Origin: Gammaproteobacteria bacterium
Lineage (GTDB): Bacteria > Pseudomonadota > Gammaproteobacteria > GRL18
Length of the DNA stretch: 6,182 bases
Direction: 5' to 3'
Assembly (NCBI GenBank): GCA_023144715.1
Contig: JAGLFC010000182.1
Location: forward strand, 1 to 6,182
Positions 5,422 through 6,182 of the stretch are shown here, piece by piece. Both the position numbers and the translations under genes were made by a program. The notes below the pieces were generated by a model. That model searched no databases. It was not told the DNA's origin and was given only the letters and a program-made list of their open reading frames with translations. Positions within the stretch are counted from its first letter, which is position 1. Every line of letters begins with the position of its first letter.

Positions 5422-6182
5422 TTAGAGACCTAATTTTTTTTCAAGATAGTGAATATTAGCACCACCTGCCTTAAAGGCACAATCATTAATAATATCTTGC
5501 TGTAAAGGTATGTTGGTGTTAATACCTTGTATGACCATTTCACTTAAAGCAGTATTCATACGTGCAATAGCAATATCACGAGTGCTACCATAAGTGATTA
5601 GCTTACCAATCATTGAATCATAATAGGGTGGTACAGAATAGCCACTATAAATATGTGAATCCACTCGTACGCCAGGGCCACCCGGTGCATGATAGGTTTC
5701 AATATGACCGGGGCTGGGCAGAAATGTTTTGGAATCTTCAGCATTAATACGACACTCAATAGCATGACCTGTAATTGTGACATCTTCTTGAGTAAAACTC
5801 AGTGGTAAACCAGAAGCCACTGATAATTGTTCTCGTACTAAATCAATGCCTGTGACAAATTCAGTGACAGGATGTTCGACTTGTAAGCGAGTATTCATCT
5901 CAATGAAATAAAATTCATCGTTTTCAAATAAAAATTCAAAGGTACCTGCACCACGATAACCGATTCGGCGACAAGCTTCTGCACAGCGTTCACCAATTTT
6001 ATTACGAATGGCTTCTGTAATACCAGGAGCAGGAGCTTCTTCAACCACTTTTTGATGACGACGTTGCATAGAACAATCTCGCTCACCTAAATGAACAGCA
6101 TTGCCATGTTCATCAGCAATGACTTGAATTTCGATATGTCGTGGTGTTTCAAGGTATTTTTCCATATACACTTCATCATTAC
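5422..6182 (-). CDS. accC: Biotin carboxylase subunit of acetyl-CoA carboxylase, C-terminal part
   Basis: AccC carboxylates biotin on the carrier protein AccB using ATP and bicarbonate, the first half-reaction of fatty-acid synthesis. The frame is open to the right edge, so the true start and roughly the first 190-195 residues lie outside the window. The GTG at 6171-6169 is an internal Val codon (VYMEKYLE), not a start. Visible ATP-grasp residues match E. coli numbering with a constant offset: PRH of the His209 region, RRHQK (His236, Lys238), GTFEF (Glu276), EMNTR (Glu288, Asn290, Arg292), QVEHPVTE (Gln294, Val295, Glu296) and CRINAED (Arg338). The C-terminal domain ends HYLEKKLGL, three residues shorter than the E. 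coli protein. All checked catalytic residues are present, so the enzyme should be active. It is followed 6 bases later by prmA on the same strand, the common gammaproteobacterial order; accB is expected just upstream, outside the window. Confidence 0.97.
   Translation of the reverse strand, partial: NDEVYMEKYLETPRHIEIQVIADEHGNAVHLGERDCSMQRRHQKVVEEAPAPGITEAIRNKIGERCAEACRRIGYRGAGTFEFLFENDEFYFIEMNTRLQVEHPVTEFVTGIDLVREQLSVASGLPLSFTQEDVTITGHAIECRINAEDSKTFLPSPGHIETYHAPGGPGVRVDSHIYSGYSVPPYYDSMIGKLITYGSTRDIAIARMNTALSEMVIQGINTNIPLQQDIINDCAFKAGGANIHYLEKKLGL

Noticed and set aside
5895..6086. Minus-strand open frame of 63 codons inside accC
   Set aside because: It is in another frame of a highly conserved gene and resembles no protein I know.
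6169..6171. GTG as the start of the accC reading frame
   Set aside because: It is an internal Val codon of the conserved VYMEKYLE segment; the frame stays open to the right edge and about 190-195 N-terminal residues are missing.

Overview
The window reads as chromosomal DNA from an AT-rich gammaproteobacterium. The evidence is the minus-strand set accC, prmA and a gene starting with an MJ0042/DUF3426-type zinc ribbon. These are members of the accB-accC-prmA-(zinc-ribbon DUF3426)-dusB-fis neighbourhood known from many Gammaproteobacteria. I cannot name a genus from the sequence alone.

Layout. Positions 1-491 (minus, cut by the left edge) hold the N-terminal part of the zinc-ribbon protein. 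This protein has a low-complexity linker with a 22-residue repeat. Positions 492-723 are a very AT-rich divergent promoter region containing a long imperfect inverted repeat. Positions 724-4498 (plus) hold three tightly packed genes: an exported di-heme cytochrome c peroxidase, a membrane sensor histidine kinase with a helical periplasmic sensor, and a soluble response regulator with a receiver and a degenerate second receiver. The peroxidase and kinase genes overlap by one base, and the kinase and regulator genes are 17 bases apart, so they look like one operon. After a 32-base convergent gap come prmA (4531-5415, minus) and the C-terminal half of accC (5422 to the right edge, minus), six bases apart.

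How it fits together. AccC supplies the biotin carboxylase step of acetyl-CoA carboxylase, and PrmA methylates ribosomal protein L11. These are housekeeping genes. The plus-strand trio appears to have been placed between prmA and the zinc-ribbon gene, splitting a normally co-directional cluster. Within the trio, the peroxidase removes periplasmic H2O2, the kinase senses something in the same compartment, and the regulator receives the phosphate. A redox or peroxide-linked signalling unit is a reasonable inference but is unproven.

The most notable points are: the peroxidase has Ile87 where the classical distal His ligand of the peroxidatic heme should be; the regulator's second receiver has lost its phospho-acceptor, Thr and Lys and it has no recognisable output domain; and the trio interrupts the accC-prmA cluster. 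I saw no RNA genes, insertion sequences, CRISPR arrays or transposases.
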